From positions 1 to 20,413 of the forward strand of contig JAGWVO010000014.1 in assembly GCA_018970845.1 (NCBI GenBank): a stretch of DNA of 20,413 nt, written 5' to 3'. Source of the stretch: Planctomycetota bacterium. GTDB taxonomy: Bacteria > Planctomycetota > Planctomycetia > Gemmatales > Gemmataceae. This document shows positions 1 to 6,897 of the stretch, one piece after another. A program made the position numbers and the translations under genes. The notes beneath the pieces were generated by a model. The model did no database searches and was not told where the DNA came from. It saw nothing but the letters and a program-made list of their open reading frames with translations. How positions within the stretch are numbered: position 1 is the stretch's first letter; every line of letters begins with the position of its first letter.

Positions 1-1147
1 CGAAAACCACGATCGTCTGCTCGAGGAGACCCCGGTTTTTCAGGTCGGCAAGCAATCCGGCGACAGGAAGGTCGACCCGGGCGCAATTGCCGGTGTGGTT
101 GGCCAGCAGGTTTCCATGGGCGTCCCACGACCCGGCGCCGCCTCCGCCATGCTGGATCTGGATGAAGCGCACACCCCGTTCCACGAGGCGCCTTGAAGCC
201 AGCAACTGCATCCCGAAGTCCCGGGTGACGCCCTGGTCGATCCCGTACATTTGCCTGGTTTGCTCGGATTCACGGGAGAAGTCGAGCGCCTCGGGCAGGG
301 CGCGCTGCATGCGGTAGGCAAGTTCGTAGGCCTTCACGCGCGCGTCGAGCGCCTGATCTCCGGGTTCCTCACCTTGCCGCAACCTGTTGAGCTTGCCAGC
401 AAGGCGAAAGGCGCGGTCGGTGTCGATGGCGGCGAGTTCGGGCTTGCCGTAGTCCAGGGGATTGGCGGGATCCACCCGCAATGGAACCGCGTCATGGGCG
501 GGGCCAAGGTAGTGGCCGTCCTTGCGGTTCCAGTACTCGCGGTTTCCCATCGAGACGAACTGCGGCAAGTTGGCGTTGAGGCTGCCCAGGCCGTAGTGGA
601 CCCAGGCGCCAAGCGTGGGAAACTCGCCGTCGAGCATGTGCCTGCCTGAGTGGAATTGCGTCTGGGCGCCGTGGTTGTCGTCGGTGGTCGTCATCGAGCG
701 GATGACGGCCATCTCGTCGACCATCGATCCCATGTTGGGGAGGAAGTCGGATACGGGAATGCCCGACTTGCCCCTCGGGCGGAACTTTGTCTGGGTGGGG
801 AAGAGGACATTGCGCTGCTGGCCGTTGGCGTCGTTGACGACCGTGACCCGGGCCAGCTTGAGCTTCTCGGGATTCTGAACATCCTTGAAAGGCGTGTTGG
901 CGATGGTCTTGCCGGCATGCTTGTCCAGTTCGGGCTTGGGATCGAATGTTTCGAGATGGCTCACCCCGCCGTTCATGAAGAGCCAGATCACCGACTTGGC
1001 CTTGGCCGGCTTGTGGGGCTTGCCGTCGGGAGGCGTCCAGGCGCCGCCGGCGGATGGCCGGGCGTCATCGGCCAGGAGCGAGGCCAACGCCATCGGGGCC
1101 AAGGCGTGCCTTCCGAGGAAATCGCGCCTGCCAAGCGATTGAAACAC
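1..1147 (-). CDS. DUF1501 domain protein (3' part outside window)
   Basis: Exported protein of the DUF1501 family (alkaline phosphatase/sulfatase-like fold, function not established), usually found beside DUF1549/DUF1553 proteins in planctomycetes. The frame is open from a GTG at 1147 to the left edge, giving 382 residues of a family normally about 430-480 long, so only the C-terminus is missing. The N-terminus is a twin-arginine signal (GRRDFL at residues 6-11, then an Ala/Leu-rich stretch to about residue 26). Family landmarks visible are IWLFMNGGVSHLETFDPKP (54-72), DDNHGAQTQFHSGRH (156-170) and a GGGG then SWDAHGN block (334-346), whose Asp and His are probably metal ligands by analogy with the superfamily. 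GTG is chosen because a perfect AGGAGG lies 7 bases upstream and the Tat motif follows at once. It sits 11 bases after the stop of the upstream cytochrome gene, so the two are almost certainly co-transcribed. Confidence 0.93.
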   Translation of the reverse strand, partial: MFQSLGRRDFLGRHALAPMALASLLADDARPSAGGAWTPPDGKPHKPAKAKSVIWLFMNGGVSHLETFDPKPELDKHAGKTIANTPFKDVQNPEKLKLARVTVVNDANGQQRNVLFPTQTKFRPRGKSGIPVSDFLPNMGSMVDEMAVIRSMTTTDDNHGAQTQFHSGRHMLDGEFPTLGAWVHYGLGSLNANLPQFVSMGNREYWNRKDGHYLGPAHDAVPLRVDPANPLDYGKPELAAIDTDRAFRLAGKLNRLRQGEEPGDQALDARVKAYELAYRMQRALPEALDFSRESEQTRQMYGIDQGVTRDFGMQLLASRRLVERGVRFIQIQHGGGGAGSWDAHGNLLANHTGNCARVDLPVAGLLADLKNRGLLEQTIVVF

Positions 1148-1154
1148 GGGATCG

Positions 1155-1160
1155 CCTCCT
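1155..1160 (-). promoter_or_regulatory. Ribosome binding site AGGAGG for the GTG-started DUF1501 gene
   Basis: On the minus strand AGGAGG lies 7 bases before the GTG at 1147 and overlaps the TAG stop (1159-1161) of the upstream gene. This decides the GTG start and suggests translational coupling between the two genes. Confidence 0.8.
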
Positions 1161-4100
1161 AGCGGATGGAAATGAAGTCGTGGTGGTTGAGAAGCGCCAG
1201 AACCAGTCCGGCGCGCGCCGCCGCCGAGTCGGCGGAAAGTTCGGCGGCGCACGCCGAGGCTTCCTCCGCTGACGGCTCGCGCGCGAGCAGAAGCCGGAAG
1301 GCCCGGGCGACGAACGCGGGCGCGGGCGACTTGCCGTCTGGGTCGATCCGGGTCCGCAGTTCGGAAGCCGTCTCCACCGCCAGGCGCGAATGAACCATCG
1401 CCAGCGACTGCTGGGGGACGATGCTTTCCGATCGGCGGTAACATTCCTGCACTCCGGCATCGTCGAACTGGGCCAGGAACCGATTGTGGTCATTGTGGGA
1501 GTGGACGAAGTAGATCGACCTGCGCCTGGAGGAATCATCGGTGACCGGAACGGAGGGGCCTCCGCGGGCGGTGTCGAGCCGGCCGGACATGAACAGCAGG
1601 GCGTCGCGGACAACCTGCGATTCAATGCGGTGGGACGGATACCGCCAAAGATACCTGTTGTCCGGATCCGCCGATTCACCGGCGGATCGCCGGGTTGAGG
1701 AATCGAGGCGGTAGGCTTGCGAAGTGACGATGAGCCGGTGGATGTGGCGCAGGCTCCATCCGCGCTCCATCAACTCGACGGCAAGGGTGTCGAGCAGTTC
1801 CGGATGGCTTGGGGGAGAGCCTTTTCTTCCGAAGTCGAACACCGTCGGGACAAGGGGTTGCCCGAAATGGCGGTTCCAGAGGTGGTTGACGATCACCCGC
1901 GCCGTGAGCGGATTGTCGGGATGCGTGATCCAGCGGGCCAAGGCGGAACGCCTGCCGGTGCTGGCGGCCGGATAGTTCCTCATGGCGGGATCGGCCTTGT
2001 CGAGATTCGATTCCGGAGAAACGCGGGAAGCCGAAAGCCTGGTGAACTTGGCACCCGGGTCCTTGGCGGCCTTGACGGCATCATCGAGGGCCTTGAGGGC
2101 CGCATCCAATCCCGGCTTGGCCGGCGCGCCGCGAACCGCCCCGTCAAGCTTCGCCTTGGCCACCGCCGCGCGCGCCTTCAGAACCGCGAGGTCGGCTTCA
2201 AGCCGCGCGGCCTTCCTCGCCGAATCCATCGCCTCGGCGCGACCGGCAAGCTGGTCGGCCCTGGCCTTGTGGCGAGCCTTGATGGTCTCGGGCTCCGCTT
2301 CCTTGGCGGCCAGGTCGGCGTCGGCCCATTCGAGCTTGGCGCGAAGCTGGACAGGTGTCGTTTCCCTGGAAACAGGGTCGCCAGGCTTGTAAGCGGCGGA
2401 CAACGGCCTGATCTCGAAATGGTCGAATTCCACCGTGGCCGTGAAGGTGACAAGCTCCAGGGCGCCGGCCGACCGCGCCGGCAACTTGTACACCACACCG
2501 GGTTGTCCATCGACCAACGCCTCGACATTCGGCCCCGAGACTCGCACCGTCAACTCGATGGGAACACCAAGCTCGATCTTGCGGGACTGCTTGGCCTCGG
2601 CCGGATAATGGTTGGTGGCATCCTTCCTGTAGGAAACCTGAAGCTTCGGATCACCCTTGGCACCGCTGAGATACACAAGATTCTCAAGGGTTGGGGAAAC
2701 ATCGAAGGCCAATCCCACGGATCGGTAGGGGTTGCCGCCCGTCAGCTTGAATCGAAGGACCGCCTCGAAATCAGGCGGCACCGGCGAAGCCAACCGCAAC
2801 CGGGCGCCGCCCGGAATGACGGCCGTCTGGGCCACGGAGTTCCCCAGGGCCTTCCATGAACCGTCGCCCGAGGCCTTCCAGCGGTTGTCATCGAGCCTGT
2901 CAAATGGTTCCTCAAGGATCGGCTTGGCCCGACCTGTTGAAGCGATGGATGGGGAACTGCCCAACTCGCGAACCCGCGCGGCGGTTTCCTCCCGCTCCTT
3001 GCGGGTCGCGGCCAGCGCCTTGGCGGCCTCGGCCAGGTGGGCCCCAAGCACATCGGCGCGCGTCTCGGGGGCCGAGGCTTCCAGCGGCAGGGGCACAGGA
3101 ACAGGTTCGAAGCGGGCGAAGCCAAGGAAAGGAAGGGCACCCGGGCCCATCTTCCTCGACGGATCGGGACGGGATTCGTCTCCGCGGATGTGCTTCACGG
3201 TCACCACGGACGGGTTGGCGTCGAACACCCTCGGGAATCCGGCCGCCGGATCGATGGAACCCGCGGGCGCGTCAAAGCGGACCTGATAAGGCTCGAACAC
3301 CGCGCGAAGCCGGTAATAGTCATCCGAGCGGACGGGATCATACTTGTGGTCGTGGCACTTGGCGCAGTTGGTGGTGAGTCCCAGGAAGGCCTTGCCCGTG
3401 TGTTCGATGGTCTCATCCATCCAGGTGGTCCGGTTGAACAGGAAGTAGTGCCTGGCCAGGTAACCGGTGGCCCTCAGCTTGGCCGCGTCGGTGGGATAGA
3501 GTTCGTCCGCGGCAAGCATCTGGCGAACCATCTCGTCGTAGGGGAGATCCCTTTCAACGGCCTCGATGATCCAATCACGCCAGTTCCAGATGTTTTTTTG
3601 GCTGTTCCTGACTTCGGCGCCCAGGCCCCACCAGTCGCTGTAACGCCAGATGTCCATGAAATGGCGGGCCCATCTTTCGGCGTGGGCGGGGCTGGCCAGC
3701 AGCCTTTCGACCTCGCGCTCGTAGGCGCCGGCGGCCGTGTCGCCGAGAAATCGGTCGATGTCCCCGGGAAGGGGCGGCAGTCCCGTGAGGTCGAGGTGGA
3801 GTCGGCGGAGGAGGGTCAGCTTGTCCGCCTGTGGACGGGGCGTCAGTCCATGGTCCTTCCAACCCTTGGCCACCCAAGGGTCGATGGGGTTGCCTGCCGG
3901 TTTTGGCGGATCAGCCTTGCGAGGCTTCCTGAAGGCCCAGTGATCCCTGGGATCGGGGTCCTCGGCCTCCCGGTCCGGCCCCTGTGCGCCCGAGGAGATC
4001 CAGGCTCGGATTTTGGCGAGGTCGGCGGAACCGACTTCCTCGCCCTCCCCCTTGGGAGGCATCTTGCGGCCGCCGCCATGGCCGGCGGAGCGCTGCCAAA

Positions 4101-4308
4101 GAGGGCTGTCATCGGGCTTGCCAGGGACGATGGCCGGGCCGGAGTCGCCGCCCGATTTCATGCGGGCCACGGTGTCCAGGCGCAAGCCGCCCTTCTGCTC
4201 CAGGGCCCCATGGCAGGCCACGCAGCGAACGGCGAGAAGGGGCTTGATTTCCCGGCTGTAATCAACCCCGGGCACAACAAGAGCCAATAGCAGGGCGGCG
4301 GAAGGCAT
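1159..4308 (-). CDS. PSCyt1-DUF1549-DUF1553 exported cytochrome c-domain protein with LamG-like insert
   Basis: A 1049-residue exported protein with the planctomycete order of domains. A short hydrophobic leader (1-13) is followed by the PSCyt1 cytochrome c domain (about 14-110) with heme site CVACH (29-33) and a KMPPKG segment (82-87) whose Met may be the sixth ligand. DUF1549/PSCyt2 (about 142-345) carries NCAKCHDHKYDP (314-325), a second CxxCH. A beta-rich LamG/DUF1080-like insert follows (about 465-636), then an Ala/Lys/Glu-rich probable coiled coil (650-745), then DUF1553/PSD1 (about 785-1045; ARVIVNHLWNRHFG at 803-816, VPQQSLAMVH at 964-973). The biochemical role of the family is not settled; a periplasmic or surface role in electron transfer linked to carbohydrate binding is inference. 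The ATG at 4308 is the only nearby in-frame start; its RBS is weak. The gene is followed 11 bases later by the DUF1501 gene. Confidence 0.95.
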   Translation of the reverse strand: MPSAALLLALVVPGVDYSREIKPLLAVRCVACHGALEQKGGLRLDTVARMKSGGDSGPAIVPGKPDDSPLWQRSAGHGGGRKMPPKGEGEEVGSADLAKIRAWISSGAQGPDREAEDPDPRDHWAFRKPRKADPPKPAGNPIDPWVAKGWKDHGLTPRPQADKLTLLRRLHLDLTGLPPLPGDIDRFLGDTAAGAYEREVERLLASPAHAERWARHFMDIWRYSDWWGLGAEVRNSQKNIWNWRDWIIEAVERDLPYDEMVRQMLAADELYPTDAAKLRATGYLARHYFLFNRTTWMDETIEHTGKAFLGLTTNCAKCHDHKYDPVRSDDYYRLRAVFEPYQVRFDAPAGSIDPAAGFPRVFDANPSVVTVKHIRGDESRPDPSRKMGPGALPFLGFARFEPVPVPLPLEASAPETRADVLGAHLAEAAKALAATRKEREETAARVRELGSSPSIASTGRAKPILEEPFDRLDDNRWKASGDGSWKALGNSVAQTAVIPGGARLRLASPVPPDFEAVLRFKLTGGNPYRSVGLAFDVSPTLENLVYLSGAKGDPKLQVSYRKDATNHYPAEAKQSRKIELGVPIELTVRVSGPNVEALVDGQPGVVYKLPARSAGALELVTFTATVEFDHFEIRPLSAAYKPGDPVSRETTPVQLRAKLEWADADLAAKEAEPETIKARHKARADQLAGRAEAMDSARKAARLEADLAVLKARAAVAKAKLDGAVRGAPAKPGLDAALKALDDAVKAAKDPGAKFTRLSASRVSPESNLDKADPAMRNYPAASTGRRSALARWITHPDNPLTARVIVNHLWNRHFGQPLVPTVFDFGRKGSPPSHPELLDTLAVELMERGWSLRHIHRLIVTSQAYRLDSSTRRSAGESADPDNRYLWRYPSHRIESQVVRDALLFMSGRLDTARGGPSVPVTDDSSRRRSIYFVHSHNDHNRFLAQFDDAGVQECYRRSESIVPQQSLAMVHSRLAVETASELRTRIDPDGKSPAPAFVARAFRLLLAREPSAEEASACAAELSADSAAARAGLVLALLNHHDFISIR

Positions 4309-4409
4309 GTGGGCATTCCCGTGGTGAGATCTTCATGATCAGGTCGCGGCGGGATACGGTCAAGGCGGGCCCGGGCGGGCATCTCCAACCAGTGCGCATG
4401 AAATGGCGC

Positions 4410-4442
4410 GGCCCCCGGCACCCTTGCGGATGGCCGGGGGCC
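4410..4442 (-). terminator. GC-rich 10-bp hairpin after the Gfo/Idh/MocA gene
   Basis: A perfect 10-bp inverted repeat (4410-4419 GGCCCCCGGC with 4433-4442 GCCGGGGGCC) encloses a 13-base loop, 17 bases past the stop of the minus-strand oxidoreductase gene. Only a short T run (ATTTC) follows on the minus strand, so it is not a textbook intrinsic terminator. It may end or attenuate transcription, or stabilise the upstream mRNA. The rest of the 4309-4459 gap shows nothing recognisable. Confidence 0.45.
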
Positions 4443-4459
4443 CGCCGGGAGAGGTCTTG

Positions 4460-5761
4460 TCAGGAAAGCTGGGTGCTGCCTGGCACCGCGACCTTCCATT
4501 CGGGCACGGCGATGTCCTTGTTCAGGTTGGAGACATCGAGGTACACCTTGTTGGAGTTGAGCATCTGCTCCCAGGTGATGCGCTGGCCCGTGTAGGCCGA
4601 TTCACGCACCATGATGGCCGTGAGCGTCGACTCGGCGACATTCTTGAGTTCGTTGATCGGCTGGCCCTTGCGGATCGACTCGATCAGGTCGGTGTGTTCC
4701 TGCACATAAGGATCGGCGGCCTTGCGGACGGCGGTGCGCTCGATCGCCGGCTTGCCATTGATGGTGAACCCGCCGACATGCGAGTTGCCCTTGGTGCCGG
4801 AGACGAACTCGGTCACCGAGTTCCAGCAGTTGGAAATCTGCCGGGCCATCGAGATGCAGTGGCGGTCGCCCGAATACTCGATTTGCGCGGAGAAGAAATC
4901 GAAGATATGGCCGTACTCGGGCTTGTTCCGGCTGCGTCCGCCCATGGCGATAACGGCCTTGGGGTGCTCGTTGAAGCACCAGTTGAGCACATCGAGGTTG
5001 TGCACATGCTGCTCGACGACATGGTCGCCGCAGATCCATGTGTAGTTGTACCAGTTCCACATCTGGTACTCGAGGTCGGTCATTCCCTCCTTGCGGGCCC
5101 GGGTCCAGAGAATGCCCTGGTTCCAGTAGGCGCGGCCGGTGACGAGTTCGCCGATGGCGCCGTCATGGATTTTCTTGATGGTTTCGATGTAGGCAAGTTG
5201 GTGGCGGCGCTGGGTGCCGGCGGCGGCTCCGAGCTTCTTCTTGTTGGCCTCGTCGAAGGCCTTGAGCACGGCGCGGATGCCGGGGCCGTCGACGCCGACG
5301 GGCTTCTCGGTGAACACATGCTTGCCGGCGTTGACCGCCTCGGTGATGTGGAGGGGGCGGAAGCCGGGAGGCGTGGCCAGGATGACATAGTCCACATCGG
5401 GGCAGTTGATGACCTTCTTGTAGGCGTCGAGACCCCAGAAGACGCGGTCGTCGGGAAGGTCGACCTTGTTGCCCAGTTCCTTGAGGCGGGCGTCATCCTT
5501 GCCGATGCCGTTGAGGCGGCCTTGGCAACCCTTGGCCTGGCTCTCGAAGGCGTCGCCAACGGCGGTGACAACGACATTGGGCGCGGCGTGGAGCACATTG
5601 TGCGCGGCGCCGGTGCCGCGGCCACCGCAACCGACCAAACCGACGCGGATCGGCTTTTCATTGGCGGCGGCGTACAGCGACGCGGGCAAGGCCGAGGCGG
5701 CCGCGAGGGCGGCGCCGGCCTTCAGGGCGGAACGACGATGGATCGGGCTGAGATCTGGCAT
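4460..5761 (-). CDS. Gfo/Idh/MocA family oxidoreductase, Tat-exported
   Basis: A 433-residue NAD(P)-dependent oxidoreductase-family protein acting on a sugar or sugar derivative; the substrate cannot be told. The N-terminus has an HRRSALKAG Tat-type signal (7-15) with an Ala-rich core to about 32, as in many planctomycete members that fold in the cytoplasm with bound cofactor before export. The Rossmann domain starts at RVGLVGCGGRGTG (39-51), and TEKPVGVD (151-158) holds the family Lys153. The C-terminal substrate domain includes GDHVVEQHVHNLDVLNW (245-261), with the histidines expected near the active site. The start at 5761 is preferred over an in-frame ATG at 5806 because AAGGAG lies 8 bases upstream and the signal peptide begins there. 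The gene lies 49 bases after the SUMF1-fold gene, so the two are probably one operon. A glycosidase-type GH109-like activity is an alternative to a dehydrogenase. Confidence 0.94.
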   Translation of the reverse strand: MPDLSPIHRRSALKAGAALAAASALPASLYAAANEKPIRVGLVGCGGRGTGAAHNVLHAAPNVVVTAVGDAFESQAKGCQGRLNGIGKDDARLKELGNKVDLPDDRVFWGLDAYKKVINCPDVDYVILATPPGFRPLHITEAVNAGKHVFTEKPVGVDGPGIRAVLKAFDEANKKKLGAAAGTQRRHQLAYIETIKKIHDGAIGELVTGRAYWNQGILWTRARKEGMTDLEYQMWNWYNYTWICGDHVVEQHVHNLDVLNWCFNEHPKAVIAMGGRSRNKPEYGHIFDFFSAQIEYSGDRHCISMARQISNCWNSVTEFVSGTKGNSHVGGFTINGKPAIERTAVRKAADPYVQEHTDLIESIRKGQPINELKNVAESTLTAIMVRESAYTGQRITWEQMLNSNKVYLDVSNLNKDIAVPEWKVAVPGSTQLS

Positions 5762-5769
5762 GGGAGGGT

Positions 5770-5775
5770 CTCCTT
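5770..5775 (-). promoter_or_regulatory. Ribosome binding site AAGGAG for the Gfo/Idh/MocA gene
   Basis: AAGGAG on the minus strand is 8 bases before the ATG at 5761. It favours this start over the in-frame ATG 45 bases upstream, which would put 15 extra residues in front of the Tat signal. Confidence 0.75.
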
Positions 5776-5810
5776 GAGGGAGGCTTTGGGTCACGGGAAA
5801 GAACAACGAC

Positions 5811-6815
5811 TCAGGGGCTCTGCTTGGTCACCTTGGAACGGATATTGACCAGTTCGGGTTGCTCGTCCACGGGCCGGACGATCCGGAATCCGACGAATTC
5901 CGCGGAAGTGAGCCACCAGATGCTTTGGGGTCGCTGCGGATCGAGCCGAATCCACGATTTGTCGGATCCGCGGCGGGCGCCGCTGCGCAGGAATTCGGGC
6001 TTGTCGGCCCATGAACCGCCGCGGGCCACATGGGAGAACCTCTTCTCCGTGGGAACCAGCACCGGGCGGACCGAAAGCTTGCCCATCGCGAAGCGGGCGT
6101 AGGCATCCTTCTCGTAATGGTCGACGCACCATTCCATCACATTGCCGTGCATGTCGTGGAGACCCCACGGATTCGGCTTCTTCTTGCCGACCTTGTGGGC
6201 CAGTTCCTCGGAGTTGTCGGCGAACCAGGCATGATCGCCGAGTTTCGACTTGTCGTCACCAAAGCTGTAGGCGGAGGTGGTCCCGGCGCGGCAGGCGTAT
6301 TCCCACTCGGCCTCGGTCGGAAGGCGATACCACTTGCCCGTCTTGCGGGACAGCCACCGGCAATACTCCATGGCGGTGTGATGGGTGATGCAGATCACGG
6401 GATTGTCATCCCGGCCATGCCCGAAGGTCTCGTCGGCATAGGCGGGGGTGGGCCTTGTGATCGCATCGGCCTTGAGGGCGGCCGGTTCATCGCCGCGGGC
6501 CTGCGGTTGGTCCTCGGACTTCCAGTAGGCGTCGAACTCGTCCCAGGTCACCTCGCACTTGCCCATCCAGAACGGCTTCAATTCCACCTCATGCCGGGGC
6601 CCCTCGTCGGGGGAGCGACCGGCTTCGGAGTCGGCGGTGCCCATGGCGAACTTGCCACCGGGAATCGGCAGCATCTCGAAAGCCACCTTCGTGCCGGGGA
6701 TCGTTTCCTTGTATGCGGTGGCGGAAGGCGCCTGCGCGATGGAGGGTTCGGGGCAGAAAACCCAGGAAACAACGGTCGCGGCCATGATTGGCAGGCTGAG
6801 ACAAATCCAACGCAT
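5811..6815 (-). CDS. Secreted SUMF1/FGE-fold protein lacking FGE catalytic cysteines
   Basis: A 334-residue protein with a Sec-type leader (1-27, ending PSIAQ-A) and one SUMF1 (formylglycine-generating-enzyme sulfatase) domain, about 46-315. Landmarks are LPIPGGKFAMGT (49-60), KCEVTWDEF (86-94), LPTEAEWEYACRAGT (165-179), NPWGLHDMHGNVMEWC (215-230), RGGSW (265-269) and GFRIVRP (309-315). In true formylglycine-generating enzymes the segment after RGGS carries two catalytic cysteines; here it reads ADKPEFLRSGARRG (270-283) with none. It is therefore more likely a non-FGE member of the superfamily of unknown activity. The ATG at 6815 is chosen for GGAAGGA 5 bases upstream and the leader; longer in-frame starts would run into the divergent apbE gene. 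It is probably the first gene of a unit with the oxidoreductase. Confidence 0.93.
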   Translation of the reverse strand: MRWICLSLPIMAATVVSWVFCPEPSIAQAPSATAYKETIPGTKVAFEMLPIPGGKFAMGTADSEAGRSPDEGPRHEVELKPFWMGKCEVTWDEFDAYWKSEDQPQARGDEPAALKADAITRPTPAYADETFGHGRDDNPVICITHHTAMEYCRWLSRKTGKWYRLPTEAEWEYACRAGTTSAYSFGDDKSKLGDHAWFADNSEELAHKVGKKKPNPWGLHDMHGNVMEWCVDHYEKDAYARFAMGKLSVRPVLVPTEKRFSHVARGGSWADKPEFLRSGARRGSDKSWIRLDPQRPQSIWWLTSAEFVGFRIVRPVDEQPELVNIRSKVTKQSP

Positions 6816-6820
6816 GATGA

Positions 6821-6827
6821 TCCTTCC
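6821..6827 (-). promoter_or_regulatory. Ribosome binding site GGAAGGA for the SUMF1-fold gene
   Basis: GGAAGGA on the minus strand, 5 bases before the ATG at 6815, fixes the start. It lies in the 82-base divergent gap (6816-6897) that must hold promoters for both the SUMF1 and apbE genes; no clear -35/-10 pair was recognised there. Confidence 0.65.
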
Positions 6828-6884
6828 AGGCCGACTCAAAACCAGTTGCGAAGATACACTACGAAAAATGGAATCGCAATTTGT

Positions 6885-6890
6885 GAGGAG
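6885..6890 (+). promoter_or_regulatory. Ribosome binding site GAGGAG for apbE
   Basis: GAGGAG lies 7 bases before the ATG at 6898. It selects this start over the in-frame ATGs further upstream, which would overlap the divergent SUMF1-fold gene. Confidence 0.8.
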
Positions 6891-6897
6891 ACTTTTC

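Noticed and set aside
1717..2859. Plus-strand open frame (380 codons) opposite the same cytochrome-domain gene
   Set aside because: Arg/Gly-rich shadow translation without motifs.
3037..4290. Plus-strand open frame (417 codons) opposite the cytochrome-domain gene
   Set aside because: No domain, no RBS, and the minus strand encodes a complete, well-recognised protein.
4403..5848. Long plus-strand open frame (481 codons) opposite the oxidoreductase gene
   Set aside because: It mirrors the codon pattern of the minus-strand gene, has no recognisable motif and is the usual antisense artefact of high GC coding sequence.
5811..6815. Interpretation of the SUMF1-fold gene as the sulfatase-maturing formylglycine-generating enzyme
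   Set aside because: Both catalytic cysteines are missing and the gene is in a separate unit from the sulfatases.
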